Positions 17,754 through 27,461 are shown, numbered from the stretch's first letter. The stretch is 64,000 bases of DNA from Candidatus Aminicenantota bacterium (GCA_020344415.1 CP070825.1:2483574-2547573); one strand, 5' to 3'. Numbers and translations: made by a program. The notes: generated by a model not told the origin, from the letters alone.

Positions 17754-18199
17754 AGCTTAAGCATTCTCTTTTCACGCGGCGTCAATTTTTAAACGGCCTC
17801 TTTGGAGGTTGGATTGCAGCGCTGCTGGGTTCTTTCTTTTACCCTGTTGTTAAATTTATTTTTCCTCCTACGAGAGAGCCGGACCAGATTATTCTGCCGT
17901 TTTCAGACTTTAAGGATATGGGATCGAACTCTGTTCGGAAATTTTCATGGGGGACAAAACCCGGGCTTTTAAAAAAGAACGAGGATGGAAGCTATATAGC
18001 TTTTGTGGGCATCTGCACTCACCTGGATTGCAATGTGGCCTATCTTCCTGACGAGAGGAAGTTTTTCTGTGCTTGTCATGATGGCTGGTATGATGAGGTT
18101 GGCCGCAATATCGGAGGACCTCCTCCCAAACCGCTGCGCCAACTGGTCTTGGTCATCGAGGAGGAAAATTTAGTCATTAAGAGAGAGGATGTGGAGTGA
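17750..18199 (+). CDS. Rieske [2Fe-2S] protein of a cytochrome bc/b6f-type complex
   Basis: A 149-residue protein. The N-terminus has a twin-arginine motif (TRRQFLNG) and one membrane segment, so it is probably exported folded by Tat and stays anchored. Rieske box I is CTHLDC and box II is CACHDG, giving the two Cys and two His cluster ligands. The usual box I is CTHLGC, so the Asp is a slight departure. It accepts electrons from quinol at the cytochrome b Qo site. Both ends overlap neighbouring genes (sdhB and cytochrome b), so the operon is tightly coupled. Confidence 0.9.
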   Translation: MKLKHSLFTRRQFLNGLFGGWIAALLGSFFYPVVKFIFPPTREPDQIILPFSDFKDMGSNSVRKFSWGTKPGLLKKNEDGSYIAFVGICTHLDCNVAYLPDERKFFCACHDGWYDEVGRNIGGPPPKPLRQLVLVIEEENLVIKREDVE

Positions 18200-19272
18200 G
18201 TATTAAGAATTTTAAGATTGGAATTCAAGATTGGTTGGATGAGCGCTCTGGCCTCTCGAACGTGATTAAATTTCTAAGGGAGAAAAAAATCCCACAACAC
18301 AAGCATTCTATCTGGTATTACACAGGAAGTGCGATTCTCCTCTTTTTTACCATTCAGGTTATAACAGGATTTGTTCTTGTTTTTTATTACAATCCAACCC
18401 TGGAGGAGGCCAACAAGAGCGTGGGTCGAATAATGACAGAGGTTCCTTTTGGCTGGATCATCAGGTCTGTTCACAGCTGGTCCGCTTCTTTCATGATCGC
18501 TTTTGTTTTCATTCATCTTTTAAGTATATGGATTACGAAATCATATCGGAAGCCGAGAGAGGCGACATGGATGAGTGGAGTTTTTCTTCTCGTATTTACT
18601 CTCGCCTTCGGATTTACAGGATATCTCCTTCCATGGGATGACCTTTCTCTTGCAGCCACAAAGGTGGGGACAGATATTCCCCGGTCTATTCCAGTCGTGG
18701 GTATTTGGGGAACAAAGTTTCTCCGGGGAGGCGAGGATATTACAGGAGACACCTTGACCCGCTTTTTTGGCTTTCATGTCAGCATCCTTCCTGTTTTATT
18801 GATCATTCTTCTAGCCGTGCACATCTATCTCATCCAAAAGCACGGAATGAGCCTTCCCCTTGCTGCCGAAAGAAAAAAGGAGAAATTTGTAGAACTTCCC
18901 TTCTGGCCCAACTTCGTTTACCGGGAAATGGTTGTCTGGCTTTTTCTTGTTGGTATTCTTTTCTCTGTAGCGGTCTTTCTTCCTCCTTCTCTTGAAAAGG
19001 CAGCAGATTTGATGGCTCCAGCGCCAGAGGGAATAAAACCTGAATGGTATTTTCTATTTTTATTCCAGACACTGAAGATATTCCCTTCTACAATTCTTTT
19101 CATAAGCGGAGATACTATAGCAGTACTTCTGATCTTGTTGGGCGTTATTCTCTTCTTTTTTCTGCCACTCATCGATAACAAACCAGCAAAGAGAAAAGGC
19201 AAGATTATCACTGTTATCGCTTATGCGTTTATTGTGTATGCCATTGTTATGACGGCTTGGAGCCTTATGTGA
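18196..19272 (+). CDS. Cytochrome b of a bc/b6f-type complex
   Basis: A 358-residue membrane protein that starts at a GTG overlapping the Rieske stop. The two heme-ligand pairs are HSWSASFMIAFVFIH (14 residues apart) and HVSILPVLLIILLAVH (15 apart). The longer spacing in the second pair is a b6/Gram-positive QcrB feature. The C-terminal half has the PEWY motif (IKPEWYFLFLFQ) of the Qo site. The N- and C-terminal parts are fused in one chain, unlike split b6/subunit IV. It oxidises quinol and passes one electron to the Rieske protein. No cytochrome c1 or other c-type heme protein is encoded next to it. Confidence 0.9.
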   Translation: MSIKNFKIGIQDWLDERSGLSNVIKFLREKKIPQHKHSIWYYTGSAILLFFTIQVITGFVLVFYYNPTLEEANKSVGRIMTEVPFGWIIRSVHSWSASFMIAFVFIHLLSIWITKSYRKPREATWMSGVFLLVFTLAFGFTGYLLPWDDLSLAATKVGTDIPRSIPVVGIWGTKFLRGGEDITGDTLTRFFGFHVSILPVLLIILLAVHIYLIQKHGMSLPLAAERKKEKFVELPFWPNFVYREMVVWLFLVGILFSVAVFLPPSLEKAADLMAPAPEGIKPEWYFLFLFQTLKIFPSTILFISGDTIAVLLILLGVILFFFLPLIDNKPAKRKGKIITVIAYAFIVYAIVMTAWSLM

Positions 19273-19583
19273 TGAGGAGAAAAGAAAGGTTTTTCGCATT
19301 GGTTTTATTGCTCGCCTTATGTCTTGTGTCCTTCGTCTTAAAATACGATTACGCCCAGCAAGAAACTTCGCAGGCAAAGGACCAAGCGACGCAAGCCGAG
19401 AAAGAACAAGAGCCAGAAAAAATCATCCCCTCGCCCACGGGCATCAAGGAATCAACAGCTATCCATGTCTTTTTAGTCTGGATGTGGGTAGCGATAATGG
19501 TTCTTATTTATATCTTGAGGTTGAAAATAAAGGAAGCCGACAGGCTTAATAAAATTAAGTTTTTCTCAGCCAAAAGAGAATAA
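19272..19583 (+). CDS. Small two-helix membrane protein at the end of the sdh-Rieske-cytochrome b operon
   Basis: A 103-residue protein. The ATG at 19272 overlaps the cytochrome b stop (TGATG); an in-frame TTG at 19257 is possible but less likely. It has an N-terminal hydrophobic segment (FFALVLLLALCLVSFVL), a polar Gln/Glu/Lys-rich middle (about residues 30-60), and a second helix (AIHVFLVWMWVAIMVLIYIL) followed by a basic tail. No heme motif (CxxCH) is present, so it is not cytochrome c1. The position suggests an accessory subunit of the quinol-oxidising complex. I do not recognise a family. Confidence 0.7.
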   Translation: MRRKERFFALVLLLALCLVSFVLKYDYAQQETSQAKDQATQAEKEQEPEKIIPSPTGIKESTAIHVFLVWMWVAIMVLIYILRLKIKEADRLNKIKFFSAKRE

Positions 19584-19710
19584 TCCCTCCCTTGATATTA
19601 TGCTTGCGGAATAGGATTATGGAGCAGGACACTTCTCTTTTCTAGATTTATATAAGCGGCAATTTTTTTGCTATTTGTCTGTCTTTTTGGTGGGATATCT
19701 TTAGTAGATT

Positions 19711-19974
19711 GACTTTGTCCCAAAGTAACGGGATTAAATTAAGATCAGCATAAGGAGCAGGGTAATGTCTCCGCTCTAGTTCAGATTTTTCACGCCATTC
19801 CCTCGTCGCCCTTCTCGGCACCTGCGTAACTCGCTGCGCTCAAACATACTCGGTGTCCGGCTTCACCGGATTCCCTCGAAGAACGGCTCTGGAAGGCTAA
19901 ATCTTCAATGCCGCTCCGACATTACCCTGCTCCTTTTATTCTCATTTTATATCCTGTCACTTTGGGACAAAGCC
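19711..19974. repeat. 264-bp inverted-repeat element (MITE-like), copy 1
   Basis: The ends are GACTTTGTCCCAAAGT and ACTTTGGGACAAAGCC, and the inverted similarity continues inward to AAGGAGCAGGGTAATGTC / GACATTACCCTGCTCC. The enclosed core is GC-richer than its surroundings. The core is shared in reverse orientation with the element at 52271-52513, but the outer arms differ. No protein is supported. The rest of the 518-bp gap before radC (19584-19710 and 19975-20101) holds only a half-copy of the 40-bp palindrome. Confidence 0.75.
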
Positions 19975-20045
19975 AATAGGTTTAAAGAGAAATGAATGAA
20001 ATTGCGAAATTTTTAGTCCTTTCTTCGTCATATTTGTGAGCAAGC

Positions 20046-20068
20046 TTGGATTATTCATAAAAAATGCC
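20046..20068. repeat. Half-copy of the 40-bp palindrome
   Basis: The bases TTGGATTATTCATAAAAAATG and the following CC match one arm and the centre of the full units at 1577-1616 and 4727-4766. The second arm is missing. Confidence 0.65.
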
Positions 20069-20101
20069 GAATATGATTAAAAGAGAATCTAACAGTACAA
20101 G

Positions 20102-20914
20102 ATGTGCAGGTTAAAGAATATGGACCATTACCTAAGAGAGAGAAATCAAAGCCTCCCGAGGAAGCAAGGGCACAGACAGAGACTCAGGGAAAAGTTTTTA
20201 AAGGGTGGGCTCAAAGGATTTTTAGATTATGAAGTCATCGAGCTTCTGTTGACTCTGGGAACTCCTCGCAAAGATTGTAAGAAGATGGCTAGAAAAGCCC
20301 TTAAAAAATTCCAGTCATTAAGGGGAGTGCTGGAGGCTCCGATTGATGAACTCCAGGAGATAAAGGGAATCGGACCTCGAAATATTATTGGCCTCAGGCT
20401 CATCCAAGAAGTTTCTCGCCGCTTTCTCAAGGAAAGAATGATGAAAGGGCCTTATTGTCACTCATCAGAGGAGGTTTTCGATTATCTTTATCATGCGCTC
20501 AGGGATTTAAAAAGGGAAAAATTCAAGGTTCTCTTCTTAGATGCAAAAAACAAGATATTAGAGGAGAAAACTGTCTTTGAAGGAACGGTGGATTCGAGCG
20601 CTGTTTATCCAAGGGAGATCATGAAAGAGGCCCTCCGATGTAACTCTTCGTCCTTGATTTTTGTCCATAATCATCCTTCGGGCGATCATGAACCTTCTGT
20701 GAGTGACAGGGAGATTACAAAAGAGCTGGTTTTTGCTGCGAATGTCATGCAGTTGAAAGTGTTAGATCACATCATCATCGGGAATAATTGCTATTTTAGT
20801 TTTGCCGATGAAGGGCTAATAGAAGAATATGATATAATGTTCCAGGATTTCAAAAGGAAAGATCGAGAAGAGAGCAAGTTTGTAAGATCTTCTTTTAAAC
20901 TAAATCCAAAATAA
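20102..20914 (+). CDS. radC: RadC family JAB/MPN-domain protein
   Basis: A 270-residue protein. An N-terminal helix-hairpin-helix region (LQEIKGIGPRNIIGLRL, about residues 82-98) precedes a JAMM-type domain with HNHPSGD followed by SxxD (about residues 187-205), the zinc site of the RadC family. The fold is that of a zinc metalloprotease-like domain; the true biochemical role of RadC is unsettled, despite its name as a DNA repair protein. A second ATG at 20120 is a possible start. The next gene follows after 10 bp, so radC may be co-transcribed with the formate-THF ligase gene. Confidence 0.88.
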   Translation: MCRLKNMDHYLRERNQSLPRKQGHRQRLREKFLKGGLKGFLDYEVIELLLTLGTPRKDCKKMARKALKKFQSLRGVLEAPIDELQEIKGIGPRNIIGLRLIQEVSRRFLKERMMKGPYCHSSEEVFDYLYHALRDLKREKFKVLFLDAKNKILEEKTVFEGTVDSSAVYPREIMKEALRCNSSSLIFVHNHPSGDHEPSVSDREITKELVFAANVMQLKVLDHIIIGNNCYFSFADEGLIEEYDIMFQDFKRKDREESKFVRSSFKLNPK

Positions 20915-20924
20915 GGAGGTCAAA

Positions 20925-22598
20925 GTGCTTGATGATTTGGAAATATCTAAGAAAGTTAAAATAAAGCCAATAGAGGAGATTGCCAAGAAATTGGGGATAG
21001 ATCCAGGAGCCTTGGAGAAATACGGGACGTACAAAGCTAAGATTTCCACGAATAAAGTAACTAAAAGAGAGAATACGAGAGGCAAGCTCATAATGGTTAC
21101 AGCAATGAGTCCTACACCTGCGGGAGAAGGGAAGACAACTACTTCTATCGGTCTTTCGGATGCCTTGAGTCTCTTAGGAAAGAAGAGCGTTGTAGCCCTA
21201 AGAGAACCTTCATTGGGGCCAGTATTCGGGATGAAAGGTGGAGCGACCGGAGGAGGATATGCCCAGGTTGCACCTCGTGAAGAGATAAACCTTCATTTTA
21301 CAGGAGATATTCATGCCATCACAGCAGCACATAATCTCTTAGCGGCTATGGTGGATAACCGCCTTCATTTTGAAGGTGTCTGCGGCACCCTCGATTGCCG
21401 AAGAGTCTCCTGGAAGAGGGTCATGGATATGGATGATAGGGTATTAAGAGAGGTAGTGGTTGGTATCGGAGGACCGCTTCGGGGGATAGCCCGGGAAACA
21501 GGGTTCGATATAACAGCTGCTTCTGAAGTTATGGCCATTTTATGTCTTTCAGAAGATTTAAAAGATTTAAAAGAAAGGCTCGGAAATATATTGATCGGGT
21601 ATTCTCCGGATAGAAAGCCTGTCTTTGCCAGGGAGCTTAAGGCCCAGGGAGCGATGGCAGCTTTGCTTAAAGATGCGATCAAACCTAACCTTGTCCAGAC
21701 TTTGGAAGGAACCCCTGCTTTGATTCATGGCGGCCCTTTTGCCAATATTGCCCATGGGACCAATTCTGTGATAGCTACTCGAATGGCCCTTCAAGTGGCA
21801 GATTTTGTCGTCACCGAAACTGGTTTTGGATCAGACCTTGGGGCAGAGAAGTTTTTCAATATTGTCGTGAGAAAAGGGCATATTTCTCCACCTGACGCCT
21901 GTGTCCTGGTTGCTACCCTAAGGGCCTTAAAACTTCACGGAGGAGTGAAGTTGGATAAAGTCGATGAGGAAAATGTGGAGGCTGTGGAGCTGGGATTTAA
22001 GAATCTCCAGAAACATATCGAGAACCTAAAAGTCTTTGGAGTGCCTTTTGTAGTAGCCCTCAACATATTTCCAACAGATACTGAGGCTGAGGCAAATAAA
22101 CTTTTCAATTTGTGTGATAGTGAAAAAGTCAGGGTAGCAAAAAGCGAAGTCTATGGTAAAGGTGGAGAAGGCGGAAGGGATCTGGCAAATGAGGTTTTAA
22201 ATGTCATTGAAGAAGAGAAAAACCAGTTCCAACCTCTCTACCCCTCAGAGATGCCTCTTCTGGATAAAATAGAGGTAGTAGCTAAGAAGATATATGGCGC
22301 AGCCTCTGTTGCAATGGAAGGAAAGATAAGAAGGAAAGCGCTCAGGATCGAGAAGGAAGGGTTTGGAGAACTGCCTGTTTGCATTGCGAAGACACAGTAT
22401 TCTCTTTCAGACGATGATGAAGCATTGGGAAGACCTCGTGATTTTGCTCTTATCGTTACCGATGTTTCAATCAGCTCTGGGGCTGGTTTTGTAGTGGTAT
22501 ACTGCGGAGATATCATGACTATGCCTGGCCTGCCCAAGACTCCAGCAGCAGAGATAATGGATGTCACTGATGATGGAGATATAATCGGCCTTTCTTAA
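20925..22598 (+). CDS. fhs: Formate-tetrahydrofolate ligase
   Basis: A 557-residue cytoplasmic enzyme, the normal length. It has the ATP-binding loop TPAGEGKTTTSIGLSDAL and the strongly conserved REPSLGPVFGMKGGATGGG segment. It joins formate to tetrahydrofolate at the cost of ATP, giving 10-formyl-THF for purines, formyl-methionine or the methyl branch of acetogenic metabolism. The start is a GTG at 20925 preceded by an AAGGAGG ribosome site. In anaerobes it can also run backwards to yield ATP. No other folate C1 genes are next to it. Confidence 0.95.
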   Translation: MLDDLEISKKVKIKPIEEIAKKLGIDPGALEKYGTYKAKISTNKVTKRENTRGKLIMVTAMSPTPAGEGKTTTSIGLSDALSLLGKKSVVALREPSLGPVFGMKGGATGGGYAQVAPREEINLHFTGDIHAITAAHNLLAAMVDNRLHFEGVCGTLDCRRVSWKRVMDMDDRVLREVVVGIGGPLRGIARETGFDITAASEVMAILCLSEDLKDLKERLGNILIGYSPDRKPVFARELKAQGAMAALLKDAIKPNLVQTLEGTPALIHGGPFANIAHGTNSVIATRMALQVADFVVTETGFGSDLGAEKFFNIVVRKGHISPPDACVLVATLRALKLHGGVKLDKVDEENVEAVELGFKNLQKHIENLKVFGVPFVVALNIFPTDTEAEANKLFNLCDSEKVRVAKSEVYGKGGEGGRDLANEVLNVIEEEKNQFQPLYPSEMPLLDKIEVVAKKIYGAASVAMEGKIRRKALRIEKEGFGELPVCIAKTQYSLSDDDEALGRPRDFALIVTDVSISSGAGFVVVYCGDIMTMPGLPKTPAAEIMDVTDDGDIIGLS

Positions 22599-22601
22599 AG
22601 G

Positions 22602-22790
22602 AAAATAGGGGACAGTCCCCTTTTCTGCGGGATTTGATTGTGATGTGTAGGTGCTTGATTCTTATGTAGGTGCTTGATTCATCAAGCCCACCTCTATGTC
22701 GTTGCGAGGAATGAAGAAGATTGCCACGCTGCGCTCGCAACAGGCTGCGCAATCTCTCATGTTGGTAAAAAAGTAGCCTGTCCCCTTTTT
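22602..22790. repeat. Composite repeat block between fhs and thiolase
   Basis: Starting with AATAGGGGACAGTCCCC, the block has two partial copies of the GTAGGTGCTTGATT palindrome (a full one at 22668-22693), then GTCGTTGCGAGGAATGAAG with inverted CGCTCGCAAC, and ends with AAAAAAGTAGCCTGTCCCC. It fills most of the 268-bp gap. The parts match other repeat blocks at 26133-26210 and 35645-35840. Confidence 0.75.
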
Positions 22791-22866
22791 GAATGGTTTA
22801 CACTGTTTTTCAATTGTGATAAAAATGAGTTGTTTCGATCCCAATTTTATATGAAAGGTATAATAT

Positions 22867-24057
22867 ATGTGTGAATTAAGAGATGTATTAATTGTCAGCG
22901 CTGTGCGAACAGCCATCGGTAATTTTTTAGGAACTCTTAAAAACTATAAGGCTTCGGACCTCGGAGGTCTTAGCATCAAGGAAGCAGTAAAAAGAGCTGG
23001 GATTCGAGGAGAAGATGTTGATGAAGTAATCATGGGAAATGTAGTTTCAGCAGGGATTGGCCAGGCTCCTGCTAAACAAGCCGCTATAAAGGGCGAAATT
23101 CCCCCCACAGTGAGTTGTTTTGCTGTTAACAAGGTTTGCGGGTCAGCTCTGAAAGCTGTAGCCCTGGCTGCTCAGGCTATTTGGCGTGAGGAAAAGGAAA
23201 TTATCGTAGCTGGCGGGATGGAGAGCATGAGTCAGGCACCTCACCTCTTGTGGGGAGTAAGAGAAGGCGTGAAATTTGGCGACATGAAGATGAAGGACTC
23301 AATGATCCTTGATGGACTCTGGTGTGCTTTCGATGACCAGCACATGGGAATGACAGGAGAAGTTATCGCTGAGAAATTTGGCGCTTCCCGCGAAGAACAG
23401 GATGGATATGCGGTAAGCAGTCACCAGAAGGCTCTCCATGCTATCGAGAAGGGATATTTCAAGGATGAAATTGTGCCGGTGGAAGTTCCTCAAAGAAAAG
23501 GTGATCCTATAATTTTTGATGTGGATGAAGGTCCCAGGAAGGACGCCACCATAGAGAAATTAGGAAAATTAAGACCTGCCTTTAAAAAAGATGGGACAGT
23601 TACAGCAGGAAATGCGTCTAGTTTAAATGATGGGGCTTCTGCTGTCGTAATCGCTTCTGCCGACGCTGTAAAAGAGAAAAAACTTCAGCCTATGGCCCAG
23701 ATCTTAGGTTCCACTACAAATGGAGTTGAGCCTGCTATGGTCATGTATGCACCCAAGGGAGCCATCGAGAAGTTGTTAGCCAACGTGGGCTGGAAGATCG
23801 AAGATGTGGATTTATTCGAAATAAATGAGGCTTTTTCCTCGCAATTAGTCGTTCTGATTAAAGAACTGGGCCTTGATAGAGAAAAGGTGAATGTTCATGG
23901 AGGGGCTGTGGCATTGGGTCATCCGATTGGGGCTACAGGAGCAAGGATTCTAACAACTTTAGTTTATGCATTGAAACATAGGGGGCTCAAAAAGGGCGTG
24001 GCTGCGCTCTGTTTAGGGGGCGGAGACGCAGTGGCCATGGCTGTAGAAATAGTATGA
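22867..24057 (+). CDS. Acetyl-CoA C-acetyltransferase (thiolase)
   Basis: A 396-residue thiolase. The acylated cysteine is Cys91 in [11 protein letters not shown], the catalytic His is in [16 protein letters not shown], and the C-terminal Cys is in [11 protein letters not shown]. This last motif is usually CxGGGxG, so the Asp is a variant. It condenses two acetyl-CoA to acetoacetyl-CoA, or cleaves 3-ketoacyl-CoA. The 3-hydroxyacyl-CoA dehydrogenase gene follows 10 bp later, so the two probably act in sequence in a butyrate-like or beta-oxidation route. Confidence 0.93.
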   Translation: MCELRDVLIVSAVRTAIGNFLGTLKNYKASDLGGLSIKEAVKRAGIRGEDVDEVIMGNVVSAGIGQAPAKQAAIKGEIPPTVSCFAVNKVCGSALKAVALAAQAIWREEKEIIVAGGMESMSQAPHLLWGVREGVKFGDMKMKDSMILDGLWCAFDDQHMGMTGEVIAEKFGASREEQDGYAVSSHQKALHAIEKGYFKDEIVPVEVPQRKGDPIIFDVDEGPRKDATIEKLGKLRPAFKKDGTVTAGNASSLNDGASAVVIASADAVKEKKLQPMAQILGSTTNGVEPAMVMYAPKGAIEKLLANVGWKIEDVDLFEINEAFSSQLVVLIKELGLDREKVNVHGGAVALGHPIGATGARILTTLVYALKHRGLKKGVAALCLGGGDAVAMAVEIV

Positions 24058-24070
24058 GCAAGGAGGAATG

Positions 24071-24922
24071 ATGGATATAAAAAAAATAGGAATAATAGGC
24101 GCAGGAACTATGGGAACGGGTATTGCTCAGGTTGCTGCCACTTCAGGCTTTGAAGTCATTCTGAATGATATGGGCGATGATTTACTCCAGCGTTCTTTGA
24201 AGATAATGGATAAGAGCTTGAGTAAATTAGCGGAGAAAGGAAAAATCGAAGAGGATAAAGAAGCGATATTGGGTCGCATGAAGACCACAACAGATCTTTC
24301 AGAACTCAAAGATGCAGATTTTGCGGTGGAGGCTGTATTTGAAGATTTTGATGTGAAGAGGAATGTCCTCCAGGAGCTCGATAAGCTCCTTCCGCCTGAA
24401 GTCATCCTCACGACAAATACATCCTCCATTTCTGTGACGCGTCTCGCTGCCTTAACCGAGCGTCCTTCTAAATTTATGGGGATGCATTTTATGAATCCTG
24501 TCCCTCTGATGGCATTGGTGGAATTGATAAAAGGAATCGCCACTTCAACGGATACATTCGAGCAAGTAAAAGGATTAACAGAAAAAATGGGGAAGACTCC
24601 TGTTGAGGCTAATGATTTTCCTGGCTTTATATCGAATCGGATCTTGATCCCTATGATCAACGAAGCTGTCTATGCCTTGATGGAAGGTGTTGGCTCAGCA
24701 GAAGCCATTGACACCGTGATGAAGCTGGGAATGAACCATCCTATGGGGCCATTAGCACTTGCCGATCTCATAGGATTGGATGTCTGTCTGAATATCATGG
24801 AAGTTCTCTATGAGGGATTCAAAGATTCAAAATACAGGCCTTGTCCGCTGCTCAGGAAAATGGTGGACGCAGGCTATCTGGGAAGAAAAGCAGGTAAAGG
24901 ATTTTATGATTATAGCGGATAA
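24071..24922 (+). CDS. 3-hydroxyacyl-CoA dehydrogenase (Hbd/PaaH type)
   Basis: A 283-residue protein. The NAD-binding motif [15 protein letters not shown] lies at the N-terminus, the catalytic His is in [11 protein letters not shown], and the C-terminal domain includes [16 protein letters not shown]. It interconverts 3-hydroxyacyl-CoA and 3-ketoacyl-CoA. Two consecutive ATGs exist (24068, 24071); the second has better spacing to AGGAGGA. It lies 10 bp downstream of the thiolase, indicating an operon. A crotonase partner is not present in the window. Confidence 0.93.
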   Translation: MDIKKIGIIGAGTMGTGIAQVAATSGFEVILNDMGDDLLQRSLKIMDKSLSKLAEKGKIEEDKEAILGRMKTTTDLSELKDADFAVEAVFEDFDVKRNVLQELDKLLPPEVILTTNTSSISVTRLAALTERPSKFMGMHFMNPVPLMALVELIKGIATSTDTFEQVKGLTEKMGKTPVEANDFPGFISNRILIPMINEAVYALMEGVGSAEAIDTVMKLGMNHPMGPLALADLIGLDVCLNIMEVLYEGFKDSKYRPCPLLRKMVDAGYLGRKAGKGFYDYSG

Positions 24923-25056
24923 AGATCCGGATTAATAACTTAGGATAATTGCCCAATCTTAATATTTAGATATTAAAAGTTAGAGATAGGATTAGAAAAA
25001 AGAAAAGAGAGAAATCTTTATAATCGAATCATGCCCGTTGGGTAAAGGAGGGTAAA

Positions 25057-26118
25057 ATGAACAAAGAACCTGAACAAAAGCAAGCTTCGAGAGATAGAGC
25101 GATTGATGCAGCTCTTTCTCAGATAGAAAAGCAGTTTGGCAAAGGTTCTGTGATGAAGCTCGGACAAAAGGGAGCAGCGGTAAAAGTGGCCTCTATCCCT
25201 ACAGGATCTATTGCTTTTGATTTGAGTTTAGGCATAGGGGGTGTTCCGAGAGGAAGAGTTGTGGAGATGTTTGGGCCTGAAGCAACCGGAAAGACAACTC
25301 TGGCTCTCCACGTGATTGCAGAAGCTCAGAAGCAGGGAGGTCAGGCTGCATTTATTGATGCTGAACATGCCTTGGCTCCCAGTTATGCAGCCAGTGTCGG
25401 AGTGGATGTGGATAACCTGCTTATTTCTCAGCCAGATTATGGAGAACAGGCTTTGGAGATTGCCGAGGTTTTGGTGCGCAGCGGTGCCGTTGACGTCATA
25501 GTGGTCGATTCTGTTGCAGCTTTAGTACCCAAGGCAGAACTTGAAGGAGAGATGGGAGATGCCCATATGGGACTTCAGGCGCGGCTCATGTCTCAAGCTT
25601 TAAGAAAACTCACTGCAATCGTTAGCCGCTCCAAAACTTGTTTTATCTTCGTCAATCAGATTAGAGAAAAAATCGGCTTTTTTTTAGGAAGCCCCGAGAC
25701 GACAACAGGCGGGAGAGCATTGAAGTTTTACTCTTCGATGAGAATCGATATAAGACGCCTTGCTGCCCTGAAAGAGGGAGATAAGGTCATTGGAAATAGA
25801 GTGAAAGTGAAGATCGTTAAGAACAAGATGGCACCACCTTTCAGAGAAGCTCAGTTTGATATTATCTATGGCGAAGGGATCTCGAAGGAGGGGGATCTGA
25901 TCGACTGTGGGTTGGATTTGGGCCTTCTTGAGAAAGCCGGAACCTGGTATTCGTACAAAGAAGAGAGACTGGGACAGGGAAGAGAGAATGTAAAAAAGCT
26001 TTTGCAAGAGAATGAAGAGTTGGCCGCAGAGCTTAACCAAAAAATCCGAGAAAAAGTGGGGCTCATTCCTGCTGACAAGTCTCCTGAGACGCCGCCTGAA
26101 AAACCTGCAGAAGAATAA
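25057..26118 (+). CDS. recA: Recombinase RecA
   Basis: A 353-residue protein with all RecA marks: Walker [11 protein letters not shown], the segment [15 protein letters not shown], Walker [21 protein letters not shown], and the L2-region FINQ-like stretch [11 protein letters not shown]. It forms filaments on single-stranded DNA for strand exchange and LexA-type autocleavage. The C-terminal tail is short and Pro/Glu-rich. A strong ribosome site (AAGGAGGG) precedes the ATG, and a TATAAT sequence at 25019-25024 could be the -10 box, though no clear -35 or SOS operator was seen. Confidence 0.96.
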   Translation: MNKEPEQKQASRDRAIDAALSQIEKQFGKGSVMKLGQKGAAVKVASIPTGSIAFDLSLGIGGVPRGRVVEMFGPEATGKTTLALHVIAEAQKQGGQAAFIDAEHALAPSYAASVGVDVDNLLISQPDYGEQALEIAEVLVRSGAVDVIVVDSVAALVPKAELEGEMGDAHMGLQARLMSQALRKLTAIVSRSKTCFIFVNQIREKIGFFLGSPETTTGGRALKFYSSMRIDIRRLAALKEGDKVIGNRVKVKIVKNKMAPPFREAQFDIIYGEGISKEGDLIDCGLDLGLLEKAGTWYSYKEERLGQGRENVKKLLQENEELAAELNQKIREKVGLIPADKSPETPPEKPAEE

Positions 26119-26132
26119 CCTTTATTTTTTCT

Positions 26133-26210
26133 GTGGGGGGCTTTATACATCAAACCCACCTTAATATTGGTGTGGGATCCCAATGTAGGGGCTTGATTCA
26201 TCAAGCCCAC
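26133..26210. repeat. Two copies of the GCTTGAT palindrome after recA
   Basis: A degenerate copy (26133-26160, GGGGGGCTTTATACATCAAA) and a near-perfect copy (26187-26210, GGGGCTTGATTCATCAAGCC) flank the palindrome TTGGTGTGGGATCCCAA. The block separates the convergent recA and C45 genes and could act as a transcription barrier. Confidence 0.75.
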
Positions 26211-26235
26211 ATATTCTCTAAGGTGAAAACCAGTT

Positions 26236-27461
26236 CTATATGTCTGGGAAAGATTTCTTTAAGGATTCCAAGACCCACGCTGAGATTTCCTTTTCAAAAT
26301 CAATTATATCTTGGTGGCCTGGCTTTTTCTTTTCCCACTCTTTCAGCTTTTTTTCTGTTCGAGTAAAAACCTCGTTTTCAATTTTTAGCAATCTATTCAA
26401 TACACCATCTCTCCCATATTGTAATAAGCGTGAAATGTTTAGATACTGATACAAGTTCCCTCTTTGATCCGGGTAAAGATGTGAGGCCAATGCCCTGGAA
26501 AAGTCATTTAGAGCGGCTGTGTGAGGTCCAGTAAGCTCTGGAGGGATATCGGATGCGTTAGCCCACAGGGGAACCGCCACGGTACAGACGGGCTGGCCAA
26601 GTAGAATCCACATAGTAGCAAGGTGCGCTTTTTCCCGCTCTGACACTCCATGGAAAACGGCGACAGAGGCTGTGGAGTTGCGGTTGATAGTATCGTTGGT
26701 GTTGATGTAAAGGGGTGATGATGAATCGTGAGATTTGGGATTTAAGAGAGGATCGGAATGGAGCTTTTCATTAACAAGGTCTCTTGCTGCCTTCTGAAGA
26801 ATGAACTTATGGTCGAGGAGTCCTTCTTTAGAAGCAGTCTCGAACAATCTTGAGGCTCTTTCGAACCGGATATAACCTCCGCCTCCCCCTTTTTCAGGGG
26901 CTGTAAAAGCATAGTTTGTCCGGATGATATAGCCCTTTGGTGCTACTCGGTGGTCATTGGCATCAAATTTTTCATAGGCCGAGTTGGTTGTTTCATAAAT
27001 ACAGGCATTTCCGAGGGCATCGATGACGCCAAAGCTGGTGCCGACTTTCCGCTTGATCTCTCGAGAAGGCTTTCAAAATCAGAAGCTGTGGCACACTCTC
27101 CAAGAGCCATCTTCATCAAGGACCCATGATCTCTCATTCCCATATTACTCTCAGCAAGGTCTCCTGATGCTGCATTCATGATGGCAAAGCCCTCCGTGTT
27201 TATTCCTGCCCATACATTCAGTCTCATTTTATCTCTAACATCAATCAATCCGATGAAGCTGTATTTTTTACCTTTAAAGATGGAAATTTTATTATCCAAA
27301 GAAGAGGTATCTCGGTTCTTCCACATAAGTGGTCGTCCATCTTTGGTGGCTTTTCCAGAGACCACAGCCACTGTACATGGAAAAAGAGTGGGCCTGCCCA
27401 ATAAGAAGAAGCCTACAAGAAAGAAAAACAGGGGGTTAAAAAGAAGCTTTTTTCTTTTCAT
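26236..27461 (-). pseudogene. C45 family peptidase/acyltransferase, broken by a frameshift
   Basis: Two minus-strand reading frames make up one protein. The upstream part (27461 to about 27065) starts with a signal peptide, then PCTVAVVSGKATKDGRPLMW, where Cys29 would be the N-terminal nucleophile exposed by cleavage, as in the C45/carcinine hydrolase family. Near 27060-27070 the frame changes. In the next frame the protein goes on as VGTSFGVIDALGNACIYET and runs through GYIIRTNYAF without a stop to 26236. The joined product would be about 400 residues. Either the gene is inactive or there is a one-base assembly error. Family members act on amide bonds outside the cytoplasm. Confidence 0.75.

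Noticed and set aside
19711..19974. Integron attC site or small RNA gene
   Set aside because: The element lacks attC core sites and no integrase is near; an RNA role is possible but unsupported, so it is listed as a repeat.
22859..22864. TATAAT just before the thiolase ATG as a promoter
   Set aside because: Transcription would begin at or after the start codon, and no -35 box is correctly spaced.
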